Shown here: one piece after another, positions 54,501 through 57,792 of the stretch | Numbering within the stretch: position 1 is the first letter of the stretch | Layout of the letters: each line of letters begins with the position of its first letter | Assembly (NCBI GenBank): GCA_030248215.1 | Contig: JASANG010000733.1 | Location: 310,001-374,000, forward strand | Length of the DNA stretch: 64,000 bases | From: Enoplolaimus lenunculus | Lineage: Eukaryota > Nematoda > Enoplea > Enoplida > Thoracostomopsidae | Direction: 5' to 3' | Translations under genes and position numbers: made by a program | The notes under the pieces: generated by a model | Databases searched by the model: none | Told to the model about the DNA's origin: nothing | The model's input: only the letters and a program-made list of their open reading frames with translations

Positions 54501-56489
54501 GTTCTTACTTTACAACTTTACCGAAATTAACTTTGGCGGTGGCGCCAAGCTGAAGACGGGATTTAACGCGTCATAACTCCGACGGACAAAAGTCATTAAA
54601 CGTTATGATATTATTGTTTTAGTGGCATATCGGCGTTTTCAAATTCCGCTGCGACAACTGCCACAACATACGCGTTTTCTAGAGCCGCGTCTCCACACCG
54701 TAACGCAGCAAACAATCAACCAAATGGTATTCAAAAGCATCATGTTATGGCGTTACCTAGAAGCACTAAACATACACCTCCTGTGTCAAAATTGGTGCCT
54801 CTACAGTGTAGGGTTCCTATGACAAACGATCATAAAAGTAGTATTAGCCAGCATAATACAACTGTCGACTGCCGTATCGGCGGTGAAAAACCCGACTCCC
54901 AAGCGAAACGCTGGAAACCTCCCTTGCCTGCAGGGACTTCGATTGATTTGGGCCGGCTAGGCGCAGGTTGCACTTCGGTTACCATGGCGTGTAACACGAA
55001 TTTGCCTTATGGTGGTGCTACGTTAACGCGGCAACAAAGTTTAAATTACGAGACAAACAAAAATAACAACCACAATAGTAACAGCGGATCTCAGTGCTTT
55101 TGCACGACGTCTTCCATTCGGCCTTCCACCAATCAACAGCCAACTACTCAGTTTACAGTTGTTGCATCAGGGCCTCAGCGCTGTTGTACGCCACAATATC
55201 GGCGCCGGGAGCAAAGTTGCCAACCGTATCATTTTGTTGCCAGTCGATGTGATAGCTCGACAGATATCGCGAGCAGTAATAGCGCTGGTTATTTGACAAG
55301 TAAAAATTCGCGTACAGTTGCATGTCATAACACCCTTGAACCTCATTTTAGTGATTTCAATATTTGTAGACTGACTGGAACACTGCCTAAACGATGCGGC
55401 GGCGAAACGGCAGCATTTGCGCTATCAGGCAAGCTATCACCGCCAGTAGCGCATAATGCTGCACCCATGAAAGCGCCGTTCAACGGAGCATTCCCGAGTA
55501 TTTCGGTGGATTTGTCGACGGAAGATTGGCTATCGGCACTAAAACTTGCCAGTTATGTGCCGTCGTTTCACGCTGCTGGGCTGGTCAGTGTCCGCAATTG
55601 TCTACGCTTGACCGCAAACGATCTAACTGCACTGGGTATGACCATCCCGAGATTGCAACAAATTGTACTCGATAGCCTGAATACGTTGGCTTCGACTCCG
55701 TGTTATGGTCGCACCACTGACCCCAATACACCAACGACAGCGATAGCCGATGATGCGAAGCTTAATGCTGAGCATCGTGGAGACGTTTGTACTGTCGGAG
55801 CTCGGGTTCAAACCAAACCTCCTGTTCCTCCGTCAGCCGCGGAGTTAGTTAATTATCATCGTGCATATGGTAGCACAAATGATCCAGCGGGTAAACTGAC
55901 TGGGCACCACAAATTGTCATCTTCTGCGTCGTCGAATAGTAGTGATGTAGACACTGGATCGATCGATGCGACTAGCGATTCATCGCGTGATCGGCACGCA
56001 GCTACCAAAAGTTTAACTACCAGCGGCGATAGCGGATCAAATCTACCAGGGCCGGCTTCAAATCAGTCAGGAAGCATGAAGAAAAAGAAAGCCACCACTG
56101 AAAGGAAATTAGACGGCACAACTTCGCAACGGATTCGACGAGCAAGTATGGAGTCGCTGCAAGGAATCACCATTGGCAGCAGCGCAGCTACAGCAGCAAA
56201 CGGGTCAACGGCTATCACAAACTGTACGTCGCGTAGCGGCAGAGCTGGTCGGCAAGAGCGTAGAAGTCGCGAGTTCGCTAGTAATATACGAGCGGACCCT
56301 GAAGCGGTAACCCAGAATCAACAAGCGGCGACTACCGTAACCCGTTTGGCCTCGACTGGCAACAGTGTAGATTGTGGACAGGTAAAGAAACGGTTAGTCA
56401 TCAACCATAACGGTACTGTTTGCGATAATAGGGCGAGGTCACCTGGAGGTAGTACCAGTAACGGTAGTACGGATGGATTTTTTGTTTGA
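6949..56489 (+). CDS. Eph: Eph receptor tyrosine kinase, 16 confirmed-in-frame exons (N-terminus incomplete)
   Basis: Join of 6949-7031, 27683-27995, 28644-28780, 29448-29691, 45265-45420, 46682-46987, 47539-47843, 48386-48464, 49247-49420, 51126-51194, 51610-51765, 52070-52317, 52733-52831, 53045-53155, 53576-53770, 53934-54097 and 54623-56489 (the 69-base exon at 51126 is the least certain, giving 17 pieces with it). Every junction is GT-AG, and the frame is kept for 1567 codons plus the stop. Known role of the family: a single-pass receptor for membrane-bound ephrins, signalling in axon guidance and cell sorting. Visible domains: ephrin-binding fold with its four cysteines, cysteine-rich/EGF-like region, two FN3 repeats, transmembrane helix, YxDPxTYEDP juxtamembrane motif, full kinase (GAGEFG, VAIK, HRDLAARN, DFG, APE) and SAM. 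Odd: a very long kinase-SAM linker and post-SAM tail. The missing start is discussed at 2996. Family assignment is very sure; exact exon ends are read by eye. Confidence 0.93.
7256..7447. repeat. interspersed repeat, family E
   Basis: This copy carries GCTTTGCCCAATGCGCAAA, GAAATTATTGTAAACAAAG and ATTCCAGCTTTGGTATAT. It shares blocks with 33238-33420 and 41046-41231, and a fragment occurs near 27567-27610. Ends and class are not clear. Confidence 0.55.
8247..8335. mobile_element. MITE fragment, family F (CCGGATATCCGG)
   Basis: GGGATATCCGGTTCCGG and CCGGTATAATCCTACCGGAT frame a short element. It resembles 28022-28120 and the decayed pieces at 62288-62310 and 63850-63940. Confidence 0.45.
8340..10917. 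other. intron stretch, little recognised
   Basis: It contains a 15-G run at 9295-9309, a small TTG tract near 9445-9475 and a GCCTAA tract at 10235. Inverted AATTGTCGAC-type motifs (9925-10070, and again 31800-31970) suggest an old MITE pair. I see no coding sequence. Confidence 0.5.
10918..11042 (-). repeat. fragment of the 495-base repeat (family M)
   Basis: In inverse orientation it contains ATGCATTTAGTATATATAGT and AGCACGAGAAAATATGCAT, matching the core of 13013-13507 and 18079-18593. Other fragments are at 12441-12590, 14145-14186 (inverse), 14776-14840, 33473-33532 (inverse) and 34028-34148. Confidence 0.65.
11372..11475. mobile_element. MITE fragment, CAGGG(T/C)GCAAC family
   Basis: It starts CAGGGCGCAACAACGGG and carries GCCGGAACCGGAAGGTGAAA, then CCGGATTTCCGGTTACAG. 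The left end is good and the right end decayed. Confidence 0.5.
11600..11958. mobile_element. 359-base MITE, family G (GGCYGGGTTTCTGAAA inverted ends)
   Basis: The ends GGCCGGGTTTCTGAAA and TTTCAGAAACCCAGCC are inverted repeats with one mismatch. Imperfect pairing continues inward (TACTTAAGTAATTACTTAAG). AAT flanks both sides, possibly a 3-bp duplication. A second, larger copy is at 58539-59184. Confidence 0.75.
13013..13507 (+). repeat. 495-base interspersed repeat, copy 1 (family M)
   Basis: From ACGAAGTGGACGCGTGCTC to TTCACCAATAAAGAATG it matches 18079-18593 almost base for base. It lacks a 23-base block (GTGTGCAATACACCCAAAT region) that copy 2 has. There is no obvious inverted repeat or long open frame. 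Confidence 0.8.
14218..14722. repeat. 500-base imperfect (TTG)n/(CTG) triplet array
   Basis: Uninterrupted TTG/CTG triplets with a higher-order block (TTGCTGCTGGTGCTGTTG) repeated about nine times. The 171-residue leucine-rich frame it opens is a by-product of triplet composition, with no start or domain. It lies in the 20.6-kb intron. Confidence 0.9.
15711..15785 (-). repeat. tRNA-derived SINE head (pol III A/B boxes)
   Basis: The minus strand reads GGGCTGCGTGGCGCAGTGG, then TAGAG, and later AGTTCGATCCC, closing with AGCCCG. These are recognisable A and B boxes with a partly pairing acceptor stem, but the anticodon and T stems do not fold properly. Downstream on the same strand is a non-tRNA body (about 15640-15710, with GTCTGAAGTCCCGG). 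This suits a tRNA-derived SINE more than a tRNA gene. Confidence 0.5.
16355..16989. mobile_element. 635-base element with inverted ends CTGTAGTGACC, family K
   Basis: The left end is CTGTAGTGACCGAATAAGA and the right end TCTTATTCGGGTCACTACAG, inverted repeats of about 24 bases with one inserted base. I see no transposase frame, so it looks non-autonomous. No other full copy is in the window. Confidence 0.7.
17039..17164. repeat. 21-base minisatellite, six copies
   Basis: The unit TTGGATATGGACACTTGTG then TA is repeated at 17039, 17060, 17081, 17102, 17123 and 17144, with changes only in the last two. A 21-base unit keeps frames open on both strands (LDMDTCV repeats), but nothing else suggests coding. 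Confidence 0.95.
17670..17881. mobile_element. MITE, family H (GGCGGATCC ends), old copy
   Basis: It starts TGGTGGCGGATCCCAAAAAT and ends CGAATCCGCCATTG. This resembles the well-preserved copies at 24794 and 29704, with no target duplication left. A further half-site lies at 11130-11160 and a decayed relative at 63180-63425. Confidence 0.5.
18079..18593 (+). repeat. interspersed repeat, copy 2 (family M)
   Basis: A near-identical sister of 13013-13507 in the same orientation, 5 kb apart in the same intron. It includes GACAAGAAGTTTATTTGGAC and GCACGACAAAATATGCAT, the most widely scattered part of the family. Confidence 0.8.
18752..18812. repeat. tandem duplication of a 28-base unit
   Basis: TCAAGATCATCAAATGGGG then TTTTGCGT occurs twice in succession. 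Confidence 0.85.
20091..20528. mobile_element. 438-base MITE family B, hAT-like, 8-bp target duplication
   Basis: The ends are CAGGGTTCTAACAGGAAC and CCGATCGAACCCTG. The flanks GTAAAAGT (20083-20090) and GTAAAAGG (20529-20536) match at seven of eight bases. It is the best-preserved family B copy, inverted relative to 439-783 and 5832-6222. Confidence 0.85.
21172..21310. repeat. TA microsatellite with a conserved 3' edge
   Basis: A TATATATGTAGTATATATAG tract followed by TGTGTTGTACCGTGTATACC then GTGGATGAGTACCAGT. The same edge follows the TA tract at 3733-3895, so tract and edge probably spread together. Confidence 0.75.
21655..21900. repeat. 250-base polypurine (GGAA/GAAA/GGAT) tract
   Basis: Almost only A and G on the + strand: GGAAGGATGGAAGGAAG units, then GAAAGAAAG and GGATGGATGGATGG. 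Frames through it are compositional. It may be polymorphic and form unusual DNA structure. Confidence 0.9.
22313..22663. mobile_element. MITE, family C, right end intact
   Basis: It ends GAATTCCGGTTGCACCCTG at 22663, with TTACCGGAACCGGAAGGTGA inside. The central block is the inverse of about 2390-2650. The left end is reduced to CAG, with no target duplication. Confidence 0.6.
24794..24979. mobile_element. 186-base hAT-type MITE, family H, with target duplication
   Basis: The ends are CAATGGCGGATCCATGG and CCTGGATCCGCCACTG. The flanks CTGCAAAC (24786-24793) and CTGCAAGC (24980-24987) differ by one base. It is the inverse-orientation sister of 29704-29879. Confidence 0.9.
25000..27290. other. 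intron stretch with low-copy tandem and MITE debris
   Basis: At 25500-25575 five short CCCCTAAAGGGGCTCCCAC units repeat. At 27020-27150 inverted CCGTAGCCA/TGGCTACGG ends mark a further GC-rich MITE (a similar half lies at 37388). Otherwise nothing is recognised. Confidence 0.5.
27683..27995 (+). CDS. Eph: Eph exon: core of the ephrin-binding domain
   Basis: This exon encodes about 104 residues beginning WQEE and including [42 protein letters not shown] and VDRIAGD. All are core strands of the Eph jelly-roll ligand-binding domain. Three of the four domain cysteines are here (TCDV, RDC, KTCKETF). The acceptor follows a pyrimidine tract just 3' of an AAT microsatellite. The donor is AAAG|GTACGT, phase 1. 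Confidence 0.95.
28022..28120. mobile_element. MITE fragment, family F
   Basis: GCGACCGGATATCCGG at the left and TACCGGATACCGG at the right, 99 bases, between two Eph exons. It is similar to 8247-8335. Confidence 0.45.
28644..28780 (+). CDS. Eph: Eph exon: end of the ephrin-binding domain
   Basis: The exon runs from the acceptor TTTTAG to the donor AAG|GTATGA. It reads [10 protein letters not shown]...NTEIRS..., then [22 protein letters not shown]. The last part is the family's closing strands (GFYLAFQDxGxCxSLxxVRV) and supplies the fourth conserved cysteine. Length is 137 bases, entering phase 1 and leaving phase 0. Confidence 0.95.
29448..29691 (+). CDS. Eph: Eph exon: start of the cysteine-rich region
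   Basis: The exon starts VYYKVCDAV (family VFYKKC) and contains GECVPNA, ...LCKADGTW, then [15 protein letters not shown]. This is the cysteine-rich/EGF-like linker after the ligand-binding domain, used in receptor clustering in known Ephs. The acceptor is TTTTTCAG and the donor C|GTAAGT (phase 1). A hAT-type MITE sits only 12 bases into the following intron (see 29704-29879). Confidence 0.94.
29704..29879. mobile_element. 176-base hAT-type MITE, family H, 12 bases inside an Eph intron
   Basis: The ends are CAGTGGCGGATCCAGG and CCATGGATCCGCCATTG. The octamer GTTGTGGG flanks it perfectly (29696-29703 and 29880-29887). The left flank overlaps the last bases of the extended donor GTAAGTTGT of the exon ending at 29691. 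Confidence 0.92.
30112..30420. repeat. largest cluster of degenerate TTAGGC/GCCTAA hexamers
   Basis: It includes TTAGGCTTAAG, TTTAGGCTTCGCCTTAGG and, at 30385-30410, four perfect units (GCCTAAGCCTAAGCCTAAGC). Shorter tracts: 4275-4330, 10235-10275, 12793-12842, 19200-19232, 21083-21150, 23720-23802, 31853-31894, 37085-37120, 37940-37965, 39540-39625, 47908-48032, 52378-52432, 53803-53862 and 63118-63165. Confidence 0.85.
31402..31644. mobile_element. MITE family D with remnant target duplication
   Basis: It starts CAGGGATGTACCGAGTATTC and ends ATATCGGCACATCC then TAA. The flanks ATTTGGTT and ATTTGGAC share six of eight bases. Inside are repeats of TTGAATCGGCTTCGGCATCGG. Confidence 0.65.
32057..32170. 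mobile_element. MITE family A fragment
   Basis: TTTCGATTCCAAATAGAATT at the left and GATTCCGGTATAATCCAGTT then CCGCTTTGCAATCC at the right match the terminal parts of family A; the centre is missing. Confidence 0.5.
32404..32461. repeat. (GTT)n microsatellite
   Basis: About nineteen uninterrupted GTT units in the 15.6-kb intron. Confidence 0.95.
33238..33420. repeat. interspersed repeat, family E
   Basis: It carries GCGCAATGCGCAAAAGTTAG, GAAATTATTGTAAACCAAA and TTCCAGCTTTAATATATAG, matching 41046-41231 and 7256-7447. Confidence 0.55.
33780..34011. mobile_element. MITE, family L (CCCGTATNCTCAAATGTGT ends)
   Basis: The left end AGCCCGTATGCTCAAATGTG and right end CACATTTGAGAATATGGG are inverted repeats. 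Relatives are at 48956-49186 and 57562-57792. Confidence 0.65.
34948..35196 (-). pseudogene. 3' fragment of a non-LTR retrotransposon (LINE) ORF2
   Basis: The minus-strand frame of 82 residues contains [20 protein letters not shown], then [18 protein letters not shown]. The pattern HxLFxxRVxxxxxCxxC...ETxEHxLxxC is the zinc-binding C-terminal region found downstream of the reverse transcriptase in R1/I/Jockey-type LINEs. No reverse transcriptase domain remains next to it, so this is a truncated, dead copy in the 15.6-kb Eph intron. The assignment rests on the motif only. Confidence 0.5.
35263..35674. mobile_element. 412-base MITE family A, hAT-like, perfect 8-bp target duplication
   Basis: It begins CAGGGTGCAACCGGAATTCC and ends GTTCCACTTTGCACCAATGC. 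CAAACACT flanks both sides (35255-35262 and 35675-35682). The interior is the inverse of 3263-3662. Confidence 0.88.
36147..36273. mobile_element. 127-base MITE, CAGGGT ends
   Basis: It starts CAGGGTCCAAAGCGCAACTG and ends CAATTCCGGTTGTACCCTG, with GGAATCGGAA repeats inside. It looks like a centre-deleted family A copy. No target duplication is visible. Confidence 0.6.
36508..36583. repeat. (AAT)n microsatellite
   Basis: About 25 AAT units with two ATG variants near the start. Smaller AAT tracts lie at 27345-27382 and 27627-27652, the latter 30 bases upstream of an Eph exon. Confidence 0.95.
38086..38471. mobile_element. MITE family A, right end intact
   Basis: The left side is CAGCGGAACTGGATGATG and the right end CCGGTTGCGTCCTG. 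The TGTCTGTTGGCTGACAACA interior matches the other A copies. Confidence 0.6.
38890..38999. repeat. TA-rich microsatellite (TATAAATATATA)
   Basis: Repeats of ATATATAAATATATAAATAT; the 62-residue Ile/Tyr/Asn frame here is compositional. Similar tracts at 41776-41879 and 42140-42190 surround a MITE. Confidence 0.9.
39926..40025. mobile_element. MITE family D fragment
   Basis: GAATCGGCATCGGTTCGGCA at the left and TTGGTATCGGCACATCCCTA at the right, without a good left terminus. Confidence 0.5.
40631..40741. mobile_element. 111-base MITE (AGGGTGCAACCGG ends)
   Basis: It starts CAGAGGGTGCAACCGGAATT and ends CCGGAATTCCGGTTGCACCC then TG. The terminal inverted repeats are nearly perfect; the flanking octamers do not match. 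Confidence 0.7.
41046..41231. repeat. interspersed repeat, family E
   Basis: GAGCAATGCGCAAAAGCGTT, ACTTGCCCAAAATACGTACG and TTCCAGTTTTAATATATAG match 33238-33420. Confidence 0.55.
41880..42139. mobile_element. 260-base hAT-type MITE inserted in a TA microsatellite
   Basis: The ends are CAGGGTGCAACCGAAATTCC and GAATTCCGGTTGCACCCTG. ATATATAT flanks both sides, a perfect octamer but in low-complexity TA sequence, so weaker proof of duplication. Confidence 0.8.
43534..43669. mobile_element. MITE, family I (GGGATGCGCTRT ends, GACGGACGGCGCC)
   Basis: The left end GGGATGCGCTGTACTT and right end AAGTAATAGCGCAATCCC are inverted repeats. GC-rich GGTGACGGACGGCGCCGGAC follows the same theme as 44735-44975; a fragment lies at 62750-62810. 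Confidence 0.65.
44735..44975. mobile_element. family I element with internal GACGGACGGCGCCG tandem array
   Basis: The ends are TAAGGGTTGCGCTATA and TATAACGCAACCCTA. Between them are at least four imperfect copies of GGTATCGGACGGGGACGGAC then GGCGCCG. It is strongly GC-rich against its AT-rich surroundings. Confidence 0.7.
45265..45420 (+). CDS. Eph: Eph exon: TNFR/EGF-like cysteine-rich module
   Basis: It reads [20 protein letters not shown], then [20 protein letters not shown] and ...SQCT. The CxxGxYK, CxxCP and CxCxxGYFR spacing is that of the Eph cysteine-rich domain. The acceptor GTTTCAG and donor AC|GTAAGT give phase 1 on both sides. It joins to 29691 across a 15.6-kb intron with no expected residues missing. 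Confidence 0.95.
45528..45806. mobile_element. 279-base MITE (AAGCCCTATTCACACGTGCAA ends)
   Basis: The left AAGCCCTATTCACACGTGCA and right TTGCACGTGTGTATATGGCT are inverted repeats, continued by TTTTTGCTCCGAGAA/TTCTCGTAGCAAAAA. It lies between two Eph exons and has no coding frame. Confidence 0.75.
46599..46650. repeat. 26-base tandem duplication upstream of an Eph acceptor
   Basis: TGATTTGGTGTTTACCATCG then TTACAT occurs twice head to tail, ending 32 bases before the exon at 46682. Confidence 0.9.
46682..46987 (+). CDS. Eph: Eph exon: first fibronectin type III repeat
   Basis: After the split codon it reads [14 protein letters not shown], then [46 protein letters not shown] and MVNVDTAS. 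The SWxPPxxxGGRxDLxYxxxCxxC pattern is diagnostic of the first FN3 of Ephs. The acceptor is TTTTTAG and the donor A|GTGAGT (phase 1). A 26-base tandem repeat lies directly upstream of the acceptor. Confidence 0.95.
47539..47843 (+). CDS. Eph: Eph exon: second fibronectin type III repeat, first part
   Basis: It contains [30 protein letters not shown] and [15 protein letters not shown], the FN3 B-C strands, Y-Y strand and LxPGTxYxFQ turn. Between them is a stretch rich in D, G, Q and P (GDDGGLSL...PVQQPQ and [13 protein letters not shown]) that makes this FN3 longer than usual. The donor is CAG|GTTAGT, phase 0. Confidence 0.94.
48386..48464 (+). CDS. Eph: Eph exon: end of the second fibronectin repeat
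   Basis: A 79-base exon reading [18 protein letters not shown], then TRTVSADP. It completes FQVRxxxxxGxGxWSE, the last strands of the second FN3 before the membrane. The acceptor is TATTTAG and the donor CCAG|GTAGGT (phase 1). Confidence 0.94.
48956..49186. mobile_element. MITE, family L
   Basis: CTTATATTCTCAAATGTGTG at the left and CAGTTGAGAATGTGGCTCC at the right. It shares GTCGGTGATTGGTTTTGTAA with relatives at 33780 and 57562. It lies about 60 bases upstream of the transmembrane exon. Confidence 0.55.
49247..49420 (+). CDS. Eph: Eph exon: transmembrane helix and start of juxtamembrane
   Basis: It reads [20 protein letters not shown], then [11 protein letters not shown]. This is a single hydrophobic helix of about 21 residues followed by arginines (stop transfer), then a polar cytoplasmic segment ending LDNYKS. 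The acceptor region is TAGCAG, so splicing at 49244 would add one alanine in frame. The donor is CAG|GTAGGT, phase 1. Confidence 0.93.
49728..49849 (+). CDS. candidate alternative last exon of the Eph gene (kinase-less form)
   Basis: A pyrimidine-rich acceptor (TTGACAG, ending 49727) is followed by an open frame in the phase left by the transmembrane exon. It gives about 39 residues ([40 protein letters not shown]) and TAA at 49847. An AATAAA lies at 50247-50252. Use of this exon would give a membrane-anchored receptor of about 650 residues without kinase or SAM. The open frame may be chance. Confidence 0.3.
50247..50252 (+). promoter_or_regulatory. AATAAA, possible poly(A) signal for the alternative last exon
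   Basis: A canonical hexamer about 400 bases after the TAA at 49847. AATAAA is common in AT-rich DNA, so it is only weak support for a shorter transcript. Confidence 0.2.
50556..50636. repeat. 41-base tandem duplication
   Basis: TCAAACAGTCCTAAGCATAT then ATTTGGTTAGATTCTAC occurs twice with a 41-base period. Confidence 0.9.
51126..51194 (+). CDS. Eph: Eph small juxtamembrane exon, probably optional
   Basis: A 69-base segment between TATTTTCAG and the donor CGAT|GTAAGG, phase 1 on both sides. It can therefore be included or skipped without changing frame. It reads [20 protein letters not shown] then QNR, a Ser/Pro-rich juxtamembrane stretch with no recognised motif. It is supported by splice sites, open frame and matching phase, not by family similarity. 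Confidence 0.6.
51610..51765 (+). CDS. Eph: Eph exon: juxtamembrane tyrosines and start of the kinase
   Basis: It contains [20 protein letters not shown], then [17 protein letters not shown]. YxDPxTYEDP carries the two juxtamembrane tyrosines whose phosphorylation relieves autoinhibition in known Ephs. EFAxEI then the first glycine-loop residues open the kinase domain. The acceptor is TTTCAG and the donor GCAG|GTAAAT (phase 1). Confidence 0.96.
52070..52317 (+). CDS. Eph: Eph exon: kinase N-lobe
   Basis: It completes the glycine loop (GAGEFGEV across the junction) and carries the ATP-binding lysine in VAIKTL and the helix-C glutamate in [22 protein letters not shown] follows, then the threonine gatekeeper in MIITEYM and the hinge/helix-[10 protein letters not shown]. 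All catalytic N-lobe residues are present. The donor is CAG|GTGGGT, phase 0. Confidence 0.97.
52733..52831 (+). CDS. Eph: Eph exon: kinase helix E up to HR of the HRD motif
   Basis: A 99-base exon reading [20 protein letters not shown], then [13 protein letters not shown]. The catalytic-loop motif HRDLAARN is split by the next intron between R and D. The acceptor is TTTTTAG and the donor CGG|GTAAGT, phase 0. Confidence 0.96.
53045..53155 (+). CDS. Eph: Eph exon: catalytic loop, DFG and activation loop
   Basis: It reads [20 protein letters not shown], then [17 protein letters not shown]. The catalytic aspartate, the RN pair and the DFG magnesium motif are intact. The activation-loop tyrosine is present (VYTTK), and the loop continues in the next exon with GGKIPIRW. 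The acceptor is TTTTTAAG and the donor AAG|GTCAGT. Confidence 0.96.
53576..53770 (+). CDS. Eph: Eph exon: kinase P+1 loop to helix G
   Basis: It starts [14 protein letters not shown] and includes [34 protein letters not shown] and YRLPPPS, close to the textbook Eph kinase sequence. The acceptor is the ATTTCAG ending at 53575, because an upstream ACAG at 53561 would break frame. A TACTAA branch-point-like site lies about 30 bases upstream. The donor is TCA|GTAAGT. Confidence 0.96.
53934..54097 (+). CDS. Eph: Eph exon: kinase C-terminal helices
   Basis: It reads [20 protein letters not shown], then [20 protein letters not shown]. This supplies the LMLxCW and RPxF motifs that end every tyrosine kinase domain. 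The usual CP before this helix is SP here. The acceptor is TTATAG and the donor ACAA|GTAAGC (phase 2). It is easily missed because the open stretch has no internal start in frame. Confidence 0.93.
54623..56489 (+). CDS. Eph: Eph last exon: long linker, SAM domain, long C-terminal tail and stop
   Basis: One 1867-base open exon of 621 residues, entering in phase 2 after ATTGTTTTAG and ending TTTGTTTGA. About 295 residues of Ser/Asn/Thr/Gln-rich linker come first. The SAM domain is at roughly 55508-55690 ([46 protein letters not shown]). A 265-residue polar tail follows, with MKKKK and RRAS motifs, ending in GFFV. Familiar Ephs have a short linker and almost no tail. No stop or frameshift interrupts it, and the codons are used throughout, so I take it as real coding sequence. 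Tail function is unknown. Confidence 0.93.
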
Positions 56490-57248
56490 TTCAATGCGTA
56501 AAAAGCTATCATTGGATCGTATGACCAATTTTGGAAAACTGGAAGTCACGTTCTATAAAACATTTCAAGCGGTGTTCTTATGTTAATACCGCAAATGAAA
56601 AACTTTCTATTAACCTTTGGATCAAATACACAAACGAGGAGTATGGCCGCTAAGTCTCTTTTGGGTACGCCTTGGCTATTAGCGGCGTATGATTTGGGTG
56701 CCGCATCACAGAACGGCAGTCAGCCACTGGTTTTGCATTGGAATGGCGTGGCTGTACGAATTTCGAGTTTGTTTTCGAACGACGCGTCTGTGGTTGTATT
56801 TTTCACGGACAGAATTAAATGCAAACGATGTTACAGTCGAAATCACGACTCTGTTGCGCGTTTTGGGTTAGTCTGATTGTGGTGCAAGTTGATTAAGTCT
56901 ATCTTGTGTATTTTATGAACCAAAATTGTTAATGTTTATGTTTTTCGCTGCATATATAGTTCATGTTAGACAGAAAAATATAATAGAGATGCTAGACAGA
57001 CAAGCAGAGGAGTGATAATTTCCGTTTATGCGTCAGTATTCGGAGCACTGAACGACCGCAATATTTGGATCAGTGAGCGCTAAGGAATTGAACCTGAGTT
57101 CAAATTCGAACACAACGTTTAGATTATTGAGTTCGTTAAGTTATAAGCAAGATGTTGTTTGGCTGCGAGTTTCCATGTAGGTCGGGTTAACGTATCTTGT
57201 AGTACCAAACTCACGGTATATACAGCGATTGTAGCGAAAAGTTTGCAT
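56490..57248. other. 3' flank of the Eph gene, probable 3' UTR
   Basis: The sequence follows the Eph stop. There is an ATTAAA at about 56814 and AATATA near 56980, but no AATAAA. A 98-residue frame at 56580-56876 has no recognisable domain and is left uncalled. Confidence 0.45.
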
Positions 57249-57321
57249 GGCTGCGTAGCTCAGTGGTTAGAGCAGCGGACCGGTAATCCGGTCGTCGTGG
57301 GTTCGAGCCCCACCGCATCCG
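57249..57321 (+). tRNA. tRNA-like sequence, predicted anticodon GGT (Thr), probably a pseudogene or SINE head
   Basis: A 73-base cloverleaf can be drawn: acceptor GGCTGCG/CGCATCC (one mismatch), D arm GCTC/GAGC with GG in the loop, anticodon stem with a G-G mismatch at the top, five-base variable loop, and a perfect T arm GTGGG-TTCGAGC-CCCAC. The A- and B-box promoter motifs are intact. Doubtful points: C instead of T before the anticodon, two stem mismatches, and GGT, whereas eukaryotes normally use AGT for Thr. Confidence 0.55.
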
Positions 57322-57561
57322 CAGCAAAATTTTCGTGAAGGGCTCTATATGGTACTGCTTAACTTAGCATTAATGTATACCATATAATTCAGAAACAACG
57401 ATCCGACACAAAGTAGAGGTCAGCTGTGATACTTTTGTTGTTGTTGGCCATTTGAATACGTCTGAGCGGTGAGATGATGCAAAAGCAGTGTTCGGTCTAA
57501 TTTATGTTGAAAATGTTTTGGCGTTTGTAGACTTTTTCATTACATTTAAAGTTCAGACATA

Positions 57562-57792
57562 AGCCCGTATTCTCAAATGTGTGCAGCACCTACGTATCGC
57601 CAGTTGGTGATAGGTCGTGTAACTTTGGAACCAGCGCATTGTGACGTACGAAATTCAGCATAATATCACTCGCGTTTGATTTGTCCTAAGTTTGTACCAC
57701 ATTTGAGATCTGCTAATTATGCCGATGGTCGCTAGTTTGAAAACCTATAGTTAACTGATAATAGGTGCTATACGCATTACAACATATGGGCC
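57562..57792. mobile_element. MITE, family L
   Basis: It starts AGCCCGTATTCTCAAATGTG and ends CATTACAACATATGGGCC. It shares CGCCAGTTGGTGATAGGTCG with the other copies. Confidence 0.6.

Noticed and set aside
56580-56876. 98-residue frame after the Eph stop
   Set aside because: It has no domain, no splice link to Eph, and lies where a 3' UTR is expected.
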